39,685 bases of DNA from Pseudomonas yamanorum. GTDB lineage: Bacteria; Pseudomonadota; Gammaproteobacteria; Pseudomonadales; Pseudomonadaceae. The notes under the pieces are model-generated. The model ran no database searches, had not been told where the DNA came from, and was given only the letters and a program-made list of their open reading frames with translations. Every line of letters starts with the position of its first letter. The first letter of the stretch is position 1. This document shows, in pieces, positions 14,437-22,986 of the stretch. The DNA lies in assembly GCF_013386765.1 (NCBI RefSeq), contig NZ_JACARE010000050.1:8413-48097 (forward strand), written 5' to 3'. Both the position numbers and the translations under genes were made by a program.

Positions 14437-17357
14437 CAGGCGGCTCCTCCTTGGCTGGCAACGGCTTTCGCCTGGTTGCTGGGTTTATGGGCACGCACCG
14501 ATTGGTGGCCCAGGGCGGTGAGCATCAGCAGGGTCGAGCCGACCACCATGGCGTACACGCCGACGTCGAAGAACAGCGCGCTGGCGACGTGGATGTCGCC
14601 CAGCACCGGCAGGCTGAAGTGCCAGGTGTGGGTGGTCAGGAACGGGTAGCCGGCGAACAGTGCGCCAAGCCCAGTGAGGGTTGCCGACAGCAAGCCAAAG
14701 CCCATCCAGCGCATCGGCCGCAGGCTCATCTGTGCCTCGACCCACTGGGTGCCGGCGACCATGTATTGCAGGATGAACGCCACCGACATCACCAACCCGG
14801 CGACAAAACCGCCGCCCGGTTGGTTGTGGCCGCGCATGAACAGGTAGAACGAAACCACCAGGGCAATCGGCAGCAGCAGGCGCACCAGCACCGCCGGCAC
14901 CATCATGAAGCCCAGGGCAGTGTCGCTGGCCTGGCGCGGGTTGACCAGGTCGGTGGCCACGTCAGGCGCCAGCTGGCGCTGTTGCGCGGGCAATTCCATG
15001 CTTTCTTTCGAAGGGCGGAAGCGGCGCAGCAGGGCGTAGACGGTCAGCGCCACGGCGCCGAGCACGGTGATTTCCCCCAGGGTGTCGAAGCCCCGGAAGT
15101 CCACCAGCATCACGTTCACCACATTGCTGCCACCGCCTTCGGGCAGGGCGCGGCTGAGGTAGAACGAGGAGATATCGTTGGGCGTCTGGCGGGTCAGCAT
15201 CGCGTAGGAGAGCAGCGCCATGCCGCCGCCGACCACGGTGGACAGGAGCAAGTCCCGCAGGCGGCGGATGCGTGCCTTGCGCAACGAACTCGGCAATGGC
15301 GAAACCTCTTCGATCCGCCGTGGCAGCCAGCGCAGGCCCAGCAGGATCAACACGGTGGTGACCACCTCGACCACCAGTTGGGTCAGCGCGAGATCCGGCG
15401 CGGAGAACCAGACGAAGGTCACGCAGGTCATCAGGCCGCATACGCTGACCATGGTCAGGGCTGCCAGCCGGTGGTACTTGGCTTGCCAGGCGGCGCCCAG
15501 GGCGCAGGCGATTGCCAGCAACCACAGGGTGACGAACACGATGGAGCCCGGGATCTTCGGCCGGTCGCCCCAACTGAGGCCGCTGTGCAGCATCGGGATC
15601 AACCCGGCGATCACCGCCGCCAGCACCAGCAGGAACAGCTGGGTTTGCAGACGCTTGGTGCTGATGCGTTTTTCGATCTTGCGCACCCCGCGCATCATCA
15701 CCACCAGGCAGCGCTCGAAGCCGCGCTTGCCGTTGAAGTAGCTGATGATCGGCGGGTATTTGAAGCGGCCCAGCTTGAGTTGCTTGCGCAGCAGCAGGTA
15801 CAGCACCACGCCGCCGGACATGGCCACCAGGCTCATGATCATCGGCGCGTTCCAGCCGTGCCAGATGGCCAGGCTGTACTGCGGCAGTACCCCGCCGACT
15901 ACCGGCAGGGCGGCGGCGGCGAGGATCGAGCCGACCACTTGCGCGGGGAAAATCCCCACCAGCAGGCAGGTAAACACCAGCAGTTCCACCGGTGCACGCA
16001 TCCAGCGTGGCGGTTCGTGCGGGGTGTGGGGCAGGTTGGTCGCGGTGGGGCCGAAGAACACATCCACGGTAAAGCGCAGGGCATAGGCCACGCTGAAGGT
16101 ACCGGCGATGGTCGCGATCACCGGCAGGGCGATTTCCACCCAGGCGGTGGAGGAAATAAAGACGGTCTCGGCGAAGAACATTTCCTTGGACAGGAAACCG
16201 TTAAGCAGCGGCACCCCGGCCATGGACGCACTGGCGACCATCGCCAGGGTGGCGGTAAACGGAATCAGCCTCACCAGGCCGCTGAGCTTGCGGATGTCGC
16301 GGGTGCCGCTCTCGTGGTCGATGATTCCCGCGGCCATGAACAGCGACGCCTTGAAGGTGGCGTGGTTGAGGATATGGAACACCGCGGCGACGGCGGCCAG
16401 CGGGCTGTTGAGCCCCAGCAGCAAGGTGATCAGCCCGAGGTGGCTGATGGTGGAGTAGGCCAGCAGGCCCTTGAGATCGTTCTGGAACATGGCGCAATAA
16501 GCGCCGAGCAGCAGGGTAATGGCGCCGGCACCGCCGACAATCCAGAACCATTCTTCGCTGCCGGACAGCGACGGCCACAGGCGGGCCAGCAGGAACACGC
16601 CGGCCTTCACCATCGTCGCCGAGTGCAGGTAGGCCGACACCGGCGTCGGTGCAGCCATGGCGTGGGGCAGCCAGAAGTGGAAGGGGAATTGCGCGCTTTT
16701 GCTCAGGGCGCCGATCAGCACCAGGGCGAGCATGATCGGGTACAACGAATGGGCACGGATCTGGTCACCGGCAGCCAGGACCTGGTCCAGGTCATAGCTG
16801 CCGACGATATGCCCGAGCAGCATCACCCCCGCCAGCAGGCACAAACCGCCTGCGCCGGTGACCATCAGCGCCATATAGGCGCCACGCCGGGCATCGGCGC
16901 GATGGTGCCAATAGCCGATCAACAGGAAGGAGAACAGGCTGGTGAGTTCCCAGAAAAACACGATCTGGATCAGGTTGCCGGAGATCACCAGGCCAAGCAT
17001 GGCGCCCATGAACGCCAGGAAAAACGCGAAGAAGCGCGGCACCGGGTCTTCCGGCGACATGTAATAACGGGCGTAGAGCGACACCAGGGTCCCGATGCCC
17101 AGCACCAGCATCGAGAACAACCAGGCAAAACCGTCCATGCGCAGCACGAAGTTCAGCCCGAGGCTGGGCAACCACATGAATTCTTCGCGAATCACGCCAC
17201 CGTGGGCGATTTGGGGGTAGAGCAGGGCGACTTGGACCGTCCCCACCAGGGCGACAAGGCCGGCCAGCAGGGACTCTGTGTTACGTGCGTTGTGCGGCAG
17301 CAAGGCCGCGAGACAGCTGCCGACAAAGGGCAGAAGCAGTAGAACTATCAGGGACAT
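14436..17357 (-). CDS. mnhA: Mrp/Mnh-type cation/proton antiporter subunit A fused to subunit B
   Basis: First gene of the operon, 973 residues. The first 500 or so residues are the NuoL-like antiporter core, with FFWELTSLFSFLLIGYW (conserved Glu, about 137–153) and the FPFHFWLPHAMAAPTPVSA block followed by the key Lys in SATMVKAG. The region from about residue 790 to 955 is the MnhB-like domain (ASDTALGFMMVPAVLVRLL, then NQPGGGFVAGLVMS), so A and B are one polypeptide as in the PhaAB type of gammaproteobacteria and rhizobia. Such systems support pH and sodium tolerance. A promoter-like element lies 31 bases upstream. Confidence 0.95.
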   Translation of the reverse strand: MSLIVLLLLPFVGSCLAALLPHNARNTESLLAGLVALVGTVQVALLYPQIAHGGVIREEFMWLPSLGLNFVLRMDGFAWLFSMLVLGIGTLVSLYARYYMSPEDPVPRFFAFFLAFMGAMLGLVISGNLIQIVFFWELTSLFSFLLIGYWHHRADARRGAYMALMVTGAGGLCLLAGVMLLGHIVGSYDLDQVLAAGDQIRAHSLYPIMLALVLIGALSKSAQFPFHFWLPHAMAAPTPVSAYLHSATMVKAGVFLLARLWPSLSGSEEWFWIVGGAGAITLLLGAYCAMFQNDLKGLLAYSTISHLGLITLLLGLNSPLAAVAAVFHILNHATFKASLFMAAGIIDHESGTRDIRKLSGLVRLIPFTATLAMVASASMAGVPLLNGFLSKEMFFAETVFISSTAWVEIALPVIATIAGTFSVAYALRFTVDVFFGPTATNLPHTPHEPPRWMRAPVELLVFTCLLVGIFPAQVVGSILAAAALPVVGGVLPQYSLAIWHGWNAPMIMSLVAMSGGVVLYLLLRKQLKLGRFKYPPIISYFNGKRGFERCLVVMMRGVRKIEKRISTKRLQTQLFLLVLAAVIAGLIPMLHSGLSWGDRPKIPGSIVFVTLWLLAIACALGAAWQAKYHRLAALTMVSVCGLMTCVTFVWFSAPDLALTQLVVEVVTTVLILLGLRWLPRRIEEVSPLPSSLRKARIRRLRDLLLSTVVGGGMALLSYAMLTRQTPNDISSFYLSRALPEGGGSNVVNVMLVDFRGFDTLGEITVLGAVALTVYALLRRFRPSKESMELPAQQRQLAPDVATDLVNPRQASDTALGFMMVPAVLVRLLLPIALVVSFYLFMRGHNQPGGGFVAGLVMSVAFILQYMVAGTQWVEAQMSLRPMRWMGFGLLSATLTGLGALFAGYPFLTTHTWHFSLPVLGDIHVASALFFDVGVYAMVVGSTLLMLTALGHQSVRAHKPSNQAKAVASQGGAA

Positions 17358-17387
17358 AGGCTTCTAATCTGCGGGAGTTTGGGATGC

Positions 17388-17416
17388 ATCATACGTGCCG
17401 GAATCTTGATCACCAA
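17388..17416 (-). promoter_or_regulatory. Candidate sigma-70 promoter of the antiporter operon
   Basis: On the minus strand TTGGTG (17416–17411), a 17-base spacer and TATGAT (17393–17388) lie about 31–60 bases before the start of mnhA. The hexamers and spacing are close to consensus. Confidence 0.6.
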
Positions 17417-17483
17417 ACGGCAAGATGTGGCAGGATCCTACAAGGTAGGCTGAAAAAGCTTGTTTGGCATTGTTTCAGTAGCC

Positions 17484-18404
17484 TTAGCCTTGGGTTTCCT
17501 GTTCCAGCTCATTGCGCGCCTCAAGCGCCTTCTGCCCCCGCGTCTTCATCTCGCTGACAATCACCGCCGCCACAATCAACGCCGCACCCACCATGGCAAT
17601 CGGTGGGAAACGCTCCCCGGCAATCCGCCCGACCACGCCGGCCCACACCGGCTCACCGGCATAAATCAGCGTGGCCCGTGTCGGCGAGACGCTTTTCTGC
17701 GCCCAGTTCATGGCCACCTGAATCACCGCGCTGGTCAGTCCCAGGCCCACTGCGCTGAACAGCAGCAACCACGAGAACCCCGGCAGCGCCTCACCCATCG
17801 GCACCACCATCAGGAACGACAGCACCGACGCCGTGGCCAGTTGCACCACCGTCACCCGGCGCACATCCACTTGCCCGGCAAAGGCGCTGATCATGATGAT
17901 TTCGGCAGCAATCGCCACTGCACCAATCAACGTGGCGATTTCACCGGGGCTGAAATTCAGCGACGCGCCCGCCGGGCCGGTCAGCAGCATCAACCCGGTA
18001 AACGCCAGCATGATGCCGATGCTCGGCATCAACCCAGGCCGCCGTCCCAGCACCAGCCATTGCAGCAGCGGCACGAACGGCACATACAGCGCGGTGATAA
18101 ACGCCGACTGGCTGCTCAGGATCGTCTGCAAGCCAATGGTCTGCAAACCGTAGCCAAACATGATCGCCACGCCGATAAAGCAGCCGGCCTTCAACTCAAA
18201 CAGGGTCAGGCCCCGCAGGCTGCGCAACGAGAACGCCCCGACGATAAGCGCCGCCGCCGCAAACCGCAGGCCGACAAAAAACATCGGGCCACTCACGGCC
18301 ATGGCGTGCTGCACCAGTAAAAAGGTGCCGCCCCAAATCATGGTGATCACCACCAATACACATTCGGCTTTGCTGAAACGGGAAAACAACGGGGAGGTGG
18401 TCAT
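17484..18404 (-). CDS. DMT (EamA) family permease
   Basis: An inner-membrane exporter-like protein of 306 residues from the ATG at 18404; a GTG at 18422 would add six residues but has no better ribosome binding site. Ten hydrophobic segments and two EamA halves are visible, with MIWGGTFLLVQHAM in the first and the YAGEPVWAGVVG motif in the second, which is typical of the tandem EamA repeat. Substrates in this family are often amino acids or small metabolites. It is divergent from an XRE-cupin regulator with an 80-base gap, so that regulator probably controls it. Confidence 0.9.
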   Translation of the reverse strand: MTTSPLFSRFSKAECVLVVITMIWGGTFLLVQHAMAVSGPMFFVGLRFAAAALIVGAFSLRSLRGLTLFELKAGCFIGVAIMFGYGLQTIGLQTILSSQSAFITALYVPFVPLLQWLVLGRRPGLMPSIGIMLAFTGLMLLTGPAGASLNFSPGEIATLIGAVAIAAEIIMISAFAGQVDVRRVTVVQLATASVLSFLMVVPMGEALPGFSWLLLFSAVGLGLTSAVIQVAMNWAQKSVSPTRATLIYAGEPVWAGVVGRIAGERFPPIAMVGAALIVAAVIVSEMKTRGQKALEARNELEQETQG

Positions 18405-18484
18405 GGCGGCTCGGTCTTGCACAGGAGGGGCGCGGACCGCACAATGCGCCGCAAGCTGGGCAGTATACTGCGCAACCCCACCCT

Positions 18485-19060
18485 GTGAGCAATATAGTGC
18501 ACAAAGAAAATCCGCAACGGGCCTCGGTCCTGCAACACGTCAGCCAGAACGTTCGGCGCCTGCGCCATGCGGCGCAGTTGAGCCAGACGGCCTTGTCCGA
18601 AAAGTCCGGCGTCAGCCGGCGCATGCTGGTGGCGATCGAGGCGGGGGAGAAGAACGTCAGCCTGTCGACCCTCGACCGGGTGGCCGAAGCCCTGGAAGTG
18701 GCCTTCAGCGACCTGATCCAGGCCCCGGATGCCCCCGATCACAGCCGCATCAACGAACTGGCCTGGGCCGGCGAAATTCCCGGCAGCAAGGCCGTGCTGC
18801 TGGCCAAGGCCACCGCGCGCCGCGAGGTGGAGCTGTGGGAGATGCGCCTGGAACCCGGTGACCGCTACATGCCCGAGCCGGACCCCGAGGGCTGGAGCGT
18901 GCAGTTGTTTGTGTTTGAAGGCACGCTGACGCTGGGGCTGGGTGAGGAGGAAAAACACGTCGCCACCGGTGAGTTCCTGATGTTCGCCAGTCGCCACCTT
19001 CACGCCTATCGCAATGACGGTGAAGTGGCGGTGCGGTTTGTGCGCAACGTGGTGATCTAA
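18485..19060 (+). CDS. XRE-family regulator with C-terminal cupin domain
   Basis: A 191-residue regulator. The helix-turn-helix covers about residues 21–75 (LSQTALSEKSGVSRRMLVAIE and downstream helices) and a small-molecule-binding cupin fold covers about 110–185 (motif region EPDPEGWSVQLFVFEG to FMFASRHLHAY). The listed start is GTG at 18485; no better ATG exists before the HTH. It is divergent from the DMT permease, a common pairing in which the cupin senses the exporter's substrate. Confidence 0.9.
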   Translation: MSNIVHKENPQRASVLQHVSQNVRRLRHAAQLSQTALSEKSGVSRRMLVAIEAGEKNVSLSTLDRVAEALEVAFSDLIQAPDAPDHSRINELAWAGEIPGSKAVLLAKATARREVELWEMRLEPGDRYMPEPDPEGWSVQLFVFEGTLTLGLGEEEKHVATGEFLMFASRHLHAYRNDGEVAVRFVRNVVI

Positions 19061-19078
19061 CTGTTGGCAGCGCAACAG
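19061..19078. promoter_or_regulatory. Inverted repeat, candidate upstream activator site
   Basis: CTGTTG-GCAGCG-CAACAG directly follows the stop of the XRE-cupin gene and lies about 100 bases upstream of the sigma-54 promoter at 19163. That is the usual place and form of a binding site for a sigma-54 activator (SfnR-like proteins are the obvious candidates). It has no T-run and is an unlikely terminator. Confidence 0.45.
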
Positions 19079-19161
19079 TGGTTGGACACTTTGCTGTTTT
19101 GAGCCGCCGACAACTTCCCCGATTTGCCGGCAACCCGCTGATTTCATTGATCATTGGATTC

Positions 19162-19177
19162 AGGCACGACTCCTGCA
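19162..19177 (+). promoter_or_regulatory. Candidate sigma-54 promoter of the organosulfur operon
   Basis: The sequence AGGCAC-GACTC-CTGCA has the invariant GG (19163–19164) and GC (19175–19176) ten bases apart, and agrees with the RpoN consensus TGGCAC-N5-TTGCA except at two positions. It would start transcription near 19188, 27 bases before the first gene. Sigma-54 control is established for sfn sulfur-scavenging genes of Pseudomonas putida through SfnR. Confidence 0.62.
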
Positions 19178-19214
19178 ATTACTCCGGTATCTCTCTGGAG
19201 CCTGGAGTCGGCCC

Positions 19215-20411
19215 ATGTCAGCCCAACCCCAACACCCTGCCCACATCATCCGCTCGGACGCCGAGGCCATCGCCGTTGCCACCGAGTTGGCCAAGCGTTT
19301 TGCCGTGGAGGCGGGCGTACGCGACCGCGAACGACGCCTGCCGGTGGCCGAGCTGGACGAATTCTCCGCCAGTGGCCTGTGGGGCATCACCATTCCCAAG
19401 GCTTACGGCGGCGCCGGAGTGTCCTATGTGACGGTGGCCGAGGTGATCAAATTGATCTCCGCCGCCGATCCGTCCCTGGGGCAAATCCCGCAGAACCATC
19501 TCGGGGTGGTGGACATCCTCCTGCAAACCGCCAGCGAGGAGCAAAAGCAGCATTACTTCGCCAAGGTCTTGCAGGGCTACCGTTTCGGCAATGCCTTCTC
19601 CGAAGCCGGGAGCAAAAACGCCGGCACCTTCGACACGCAAATCCGTTTCCACGGCGATACGGCCCAGATCAACGGCGAGAAGTTCTACTGCACCGGCGCA
19701 CTCTTCGCCCACCTGGTGCCCACCGTCGGCAACAACGAACACGGCCAGGCGTTTATCGCGTTCGTCGAACGTGATGCGCCGGGCCTGACGGTGGTCGACA
19801 GCTGGGACGGCTTCGGCCAGCGCACCACCGCCAGCGGCGGGGTCACCCTCGATGGCGTCACCGTGCCGCTGAGTGCGGTGATCCCGGCCCACCAGGCTTT
19901 CGACCAGCCCACCGCCAACGGCCCGATCTCGCAAATCATCCAGGCCGCCGTCGACACCGGCATCGCCCTTGGCGCTTTGGAACAGGCCAAGATTTATGCG
20001 CGCCAGGCCCGTCCGTGGATCGACAGCCAACAGGATCACGGCTGGCAAGACCCCTTCACCATCGCGGCCATCGGTGACCTGGAATGGCGCGTGCACGGCA
20101 CTGAAGCGATCCTCGCCAAGGCCGGCGTGGCTGTCGACCGGGCCCTGGCCGACCCCAACGAAGACACCGTGGCCAATGCCTCCCTCGTTGTCGCCCAGGC
20201 CAAAGTGTTGTCGGCGGAAACCGCGTTGCTTGCCAGCAGCAAACTCTTCGAACTGGCCGGCACCCGCTCGGTCACCGGCAAGCACAACCTTGACCGCTTC
20301 TGGCGCAACGCCCGCACCCACACCCTGCACGACCCGGCCCGCTGGAAATACCACCTGATCGGCAACTTCGTGCTCAACGGCGTCAAGCCTGCGCGCCACG
20401 CCTGGAACTGA
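19215..20411 (+). CDS. SfnB/DszC-type flavin-dependent oxidoreductase (acyl-CoA dehydrogenase fold)
   Basis: A 398-residue protein of the acyl-CoA dehydrogenase fold, in the branch of SfnB and DszC that uses reduced flavin and oxygen to act on sulfur compounds rather than acyl-CoA. Seen: the N-terminal helical domain (to about 120), the FGNAFSEAGSKNAGTFDT substrate/flavin region (124–141), a beta domain (140–235) and the C-terminal four-helix domain with LDRFWRNARTHTLHDPARW (359–377). The ATG follows GGAG at eight bases. It is the first gene after the sigma-54 promoter, and is followed at 12 bases by the 108-residue partial homologue. The substrate (a sulfone, sulfonate or similar) is not known. 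Confidence 0.85.
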   Translation: MSAQPQHPAHIIRSDAEAIAVATELAKRFAVEAGVRDRERRLPVAELDEFSASGLWGITIPKAYGGAGVSYVTVAEVIKLISAADPSLGQIPQNHLGVVDILLQTASEEQKQHYFAKVLQGYRFGNAFSEAGSKNAGTFDTQIRFHGDTAQINGEKFYCTGALFAHLVPTVGNNEHGQAFIAFVERDAPGLTVVDSWDGFGQRTTASGGVTLDGVTVPLSAVIPAHQAFDQPTANGPISQIIQAAVDTGIALGALEQAKIYARQARPWIDSQQDHGWQDPFTIAAIGDLEWRVHGTEAILAKAGVAVDRALADPNEDTVANASLVVAQAKVLSAETALLASSKLFELAGTRSVTGKHNLDRFWRNARTHTLHDPARWKYHLIGNFVLNGVKPARHAWN

Positions 20412-20423
20412 GGAGCTTTATCC

Positions 20424-20750
20424 ATGACCGCACTGAATCAGGCGCGCCAACTGCTGGAAAGCACCCGGCGCTTTGTCGAGAAAAGTGATGACCCCTACGT
20501 GATCAGCCGCTTCGGTGATCTGCAGATTCGCGTGGACGTAGCGGCCGCTCTGTTTGAGCGTGCCGAAACCCACCCGAGCCCGGTGGCCCTCACCGAAGCC
20601 CAGATCGCGGCGGCCGAAGCCCTTATCGCCGCGAGCAATGCCGAATTCGAACTCACCGGCCAACGCACCGCGTTGCCGCCGACCCTCGATGACCCGTTGC
20701 GCCGCAAATACCAGATTGTCGGCAACTACCACCTCAACGGAGTGCTTTGA
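20424..20750 (+). CDS. Stand-alone mini-protein resembling the C-terminal domain of the upstream SfnB-like enzyme
   Basis: 108 residues, ATG preceded by GAGG, stop overlapping the next start as TGATG. Residues 23–108 line up by eye with residues 279–390 of the upstream SfnB-like protein: DP and GDL-RV (23–37 versus 279–293), a helical middle with A-L pattern, F-L-G-R (76–81), then DP-R-KY-I-GN-LNGV (90–107 versus 373–390). The segment carrying HNLDRFWRNARTHTLH in the full enzyme is missing, as are the whole N-terminal and beta domains, so it cannot form a flavin active site alone. It may be a partner subunit or a stabiliser of one of its neighbours. Its tight spacing between two enzymes argues against random decay. 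Confidence 0.8.
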   Translation: MTALNQARQLLESTRRFVEKSDDPYVISRFGDLQIRVDVAAALFERAETHPSPVALTEAQIAAAEALIAASNAEFELTGQRTALPPTLDDPLRRKYQIVGNYHLNGVL

Positions 20751-22129
20751 TGTCCCGTGAAATCCGCTTGAATGCCTTCGACATGAACTGCGTCGGCCAC
20801 CAGTCCCCCGGTTTGTGGGCCCACCCGCGAGACCGCTCGTGGCAGTACAAGGACCTGGAGTACTGGACCGACCTGGCAAAAATCCTCGAGCGCGGCAAGT
20901 TCGACGGCCTGTTCATCGCCGACGTGCTGGGCATCTACGACGTCTATAACGGCAACGGTGACGCGGCGATTCGCCAGGCCACCCAAGTGCCGGTCAACGA
21001 CCCGCTGTCGCTGATCGCACCCATGGCACTGGTCACCGAACACCTGGGGTTTGGCCTGACCGCCTCGCTGTCTTTCGAACACCCGTACCCATTTGCCCGG
21101 CGTCTTTCCACCCTCGACCACCTCACCAAAGGCCGCGTCGGCTGGAACATCGTCACCTCATACCTGGAAAGCGGCGCGAAGAACCTCGGGCAGAAAGCCC
21201 AGACCGAACACGATGCGCGTTACGACTACGCCGAGGAATACCTGGAGGTTTGCTACAAACTCTGGGAAGGCAGTTGGGAGGAGGGCGCCGTGCTGCGGGA
21301 CCGCGAGCGGCGGATCTTCAGTGACCCGAGCAAAATCCACGAGATCCGCCACGTTGGCAAACACTTCCAGGTGCCCGGCATTCACCTCTGCGAGCCTTCG
21401 CCACAACGCACGCCGGTGTTGTACCAGGCGGGCGCTTCCAGCCGGGGCAAACAGTTCGCTGCCGAGCAGGCCGAGTGCGTATTTGTGGCGGCACCGTCGA
21501 AAGTGCTGCTGAAGAAAACCGTTGCCGACATCCGCCGGCGTGCGGCCGAGGCAGGGCGTGATCCGAAGAAAATCCTGATCTTCAACTTGCAGACGGTGAT
21601 CGTTGGCGAAACCGACGCCAAGGCCAAGGCCAAGTTCGACGAATACAAATCCTACGTCAGCTACGAAGGCGCGATGGCATTGATCTCCGGCTGGACCGGT
21701 ATCGACTTCAGCCAGTTCAAGCCTGATGAACCCCTCAAGCACGTGCACACCAACGCCATTCAGTCGGCGGTGGAAGCGTTTTCAACTGCTGATCCGAACA
21801 AGGTCTGGACCCCCAATGAACTGGCGGACTGGGTTGGCATCGGCGGCTTCGGCCCGTTGTTTGTCGGCGGCCCGCAAACCGTGGCCGACCTGTTGCAGGA
21901 GTGGGTTGAAGAGACTGATGTGGATGGCTTCAACCTGGCCTATGCATTGACCCACGAGACCTTTATCGACGCGGTCGACTTGCTGGTGCCGGAGTTGCAG
22001 AAGCGCGGTGTGTACAAGACCGAATATGCCCAGGGCACCCTGCGGGAGAAATTATTCGGGGAAGGCGCACGTTTGCCGAACAACCATCCGGGCGCCAGCT
22101 ATCGCGACCTTAAAGCCACAGCGATCTGA
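20750..22129 (+). CDS. LLM-class FMN-dependent monooxygenase (NtaA/SnaA/DszA family)
   Basis: A 459-residue bacterial-luciferase-like monooxygenase using FMNH2 from a separate reductase. The ATG at 20750 overlaps the previous stop; a TTG one codon earlier is less likely. The family's N terminus (RLNAFDMNCVGHQSPGLWAHP), the KFDGLFIADV strand, VPVNDPLSLIAPMA (FMN site), LDHLTKGRVGWNIVTSY and VLYQAGASSRGKQFAA are all present. DszA of this family opens dibenzothiophene sulfone; others act on nitrilotriacetate or pristinamycin. Together with an SfnB/DszC-type neighbour it suggests two-step oxidative release of sulfur from an organic compound. No flavin reductase gene is beside it. Confidence 0.9.
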   Translation: MSREIRLNAFDMNCVGHQSPGLWAHPRDRSWQYKDLEYWTDLAKILERGKFDGLFIADVLGIYDVYNGNGDAAIRQATQVPVNDPLSLIAPMALVTEHLGFGLTASLSFEHPYPFARRLSTLDHLTKGRVGWNIVTSYLESGAKNLGQKAQTEHDARYDYAEEYLEVCYKLWEGSWEEGAVLRDRERRIFSDPSKIHEIRHVGKHFQVPGIHLCEPSPQRTPVLYQAGASSRGKQFAAEQAECVFVAAPSKVLLKKTVADIRRRAAEAGRDPKKILIFNLQTVIVGETDAKAKAKFDEYKSYVSYEGAMALISGWTGIDFSQFKPDEPLKHVHTNAIQSAVEAFSTADPNKVWTPNELADWVGIGGFGPLFVGGPQTVADLLQEWVEETDVDGFNLAYALTHETFIDAVDLLVPELQKRGVYKTEYAQGTLREKLFGEGARLPNNHPGASYRDLKATAI

Positions 22130-22148
22130 CTGGAGAAACCGGATCAAT

Positions 22149-22236
22149 GTGGGAGCTGGCTTGCCTGCGATAGCGGTGAGTCAGCTTGCATCTGTGTTGG
22201 CTGACACCCCGCTATCGCAGGCAAGCCAGCTCCCAC
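22149..22236. repeat. REPIN (paired REP palindrome) 1
   Basis: GTGGGAGCTGGCTTGCCTGC at 22149 and its inverted copy ending at 22236 form a doublet with about 28-base arms. It lies between the monooxygenase gene and the next gene of the same strand. Near-identical doublets lie at 24413 and 34666. No transposase (RAYT) is in the window. Confidence 0.93.
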
Positions 22237-22312
22237 AGGTGATCTTCATCAAGCCAACGATTTCGGCCAGCGGACCACCGCATGCTTGTTCCACCAATAG
22301 GAGCATCACCCT

Positions 22313-22900
22313 ATGAGCGTGCATGAACGTGAACAACCGCTGGATGTGGAATGGCCCGCTGAACGGGTCACGGTGTTGCCCAAGGCATTGGCGCAGTTGC
22401 GCCACTGGGCGCAGGTGACCCCGCTGCACAATGCCCTGCGCCACAAGCGCGACGGCCAGTGGTACGCCTGGCGCTGGATTGATGCCCTGCGGGATGTCGA
22501 GCGTCAGGCCGATGGCTTGCGCCAGCAGGGCTTTACCGAAGAGTCGCGGCTGGCCCTCAGCGGGGCTTTCGAGCCTCATTTGTTGCTGCTGGCGCTGGCC
22601 GCCCAGGTGATCGGTGGCCAGATCCTGACCCTGGCCGATGACCTGGAACCTGCCGCCTTGCAGCAACAGCTGTGGCGCATTCGACCTACCCACGCGTATG
22701 TCCCGGGGCTGCAGCCGGTGGCGGTTGTGCAACAGGTCGGCATCGTGGACACGTCCCAGCGGCTGTGCCGCTGGTGGCAGCCTTCCGGCAAGACCGAGCT
22801 GTGGAGCGAGGAGAGCACCCACGGGCAAGGCGGCCTGGCGGCGGTGCTGGAGCAATGGCTGAACAGCGGTCAGAGCCTGGGCTTTCCCCAGTCAGGCTGA
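22313..22900 (+). CDS. Partial AMP-binding (acyl-CoA synthetase-like) protein, N-terminal region only
   Basis: 195 residues, with AGGAG nine bases before the ATG. The stretch from about residue 27 to 125 resembles the N-terminal subdomain of long-chain acyl-CoA synthetases: LRHKRDGQWYAWRWIDALRD, then RLALSGAFEPHLLLLALAA and RPTHAYV. The protein ends before the AMP-binding P-loop (the Thr/Ser/Gly-rich motif followed by PK) and lacks the whole C-terminal subdomain, so it should not be able to make an adenylate. The frame is intact and no continuation was found in other frames after 22900. Its function is unknown; it sits between sulfur-linked flavoenzymes. Confidence 0.72.
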   Translation: MSVHEREQPLDVEWPAERVTVLPKALAQLRHWAQVTPLHNALRHKRDGQWYAWRWIDALRDVERQADGLRQQGFTEESRLALSGAFEPHLLLLALAAQVIGGQILTLADDLEPAALQQQLWRIRPTHAYVPGLQPVAVVQQVGIVDTSQRLCRWWQPSGKTELWSEESTHGQGGLAAVLEQWLNSGQSLGFPQSG

Positions 22901-22906
22901 GCTATG

Positions 22907-22948
22907 CGCCCCGGGTCGATGTGCTGGATACTGCACGGGGCGATTTTT
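22907..22948 (+). terminator. Possible terminator or hairpin after the partial AMP-binding gene
   Basis: CGCCCC (22907–22912) can pair with GGGGCG (22937–22942) and an inner GTGC with GCAC; ATTTTT follows. The long bulge makes it a weaker structure than the terminator at 7170. If active it would separate the FAD gene from the upstream one. Confidence 0.4.
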
Positions 22949-22986
22949 ACCACAACCATTCAGGCAGACAGTAAGGGCGCAATTTC

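Noticed and set aside
14451..17342. Plus-strand open frame of 963 codons opposite mnhA
   Set aside because: The translation is rich in Gln, His and Arg with no membrane or domain pattern; it is a GC-driven shadow of the mnhAB fusion.
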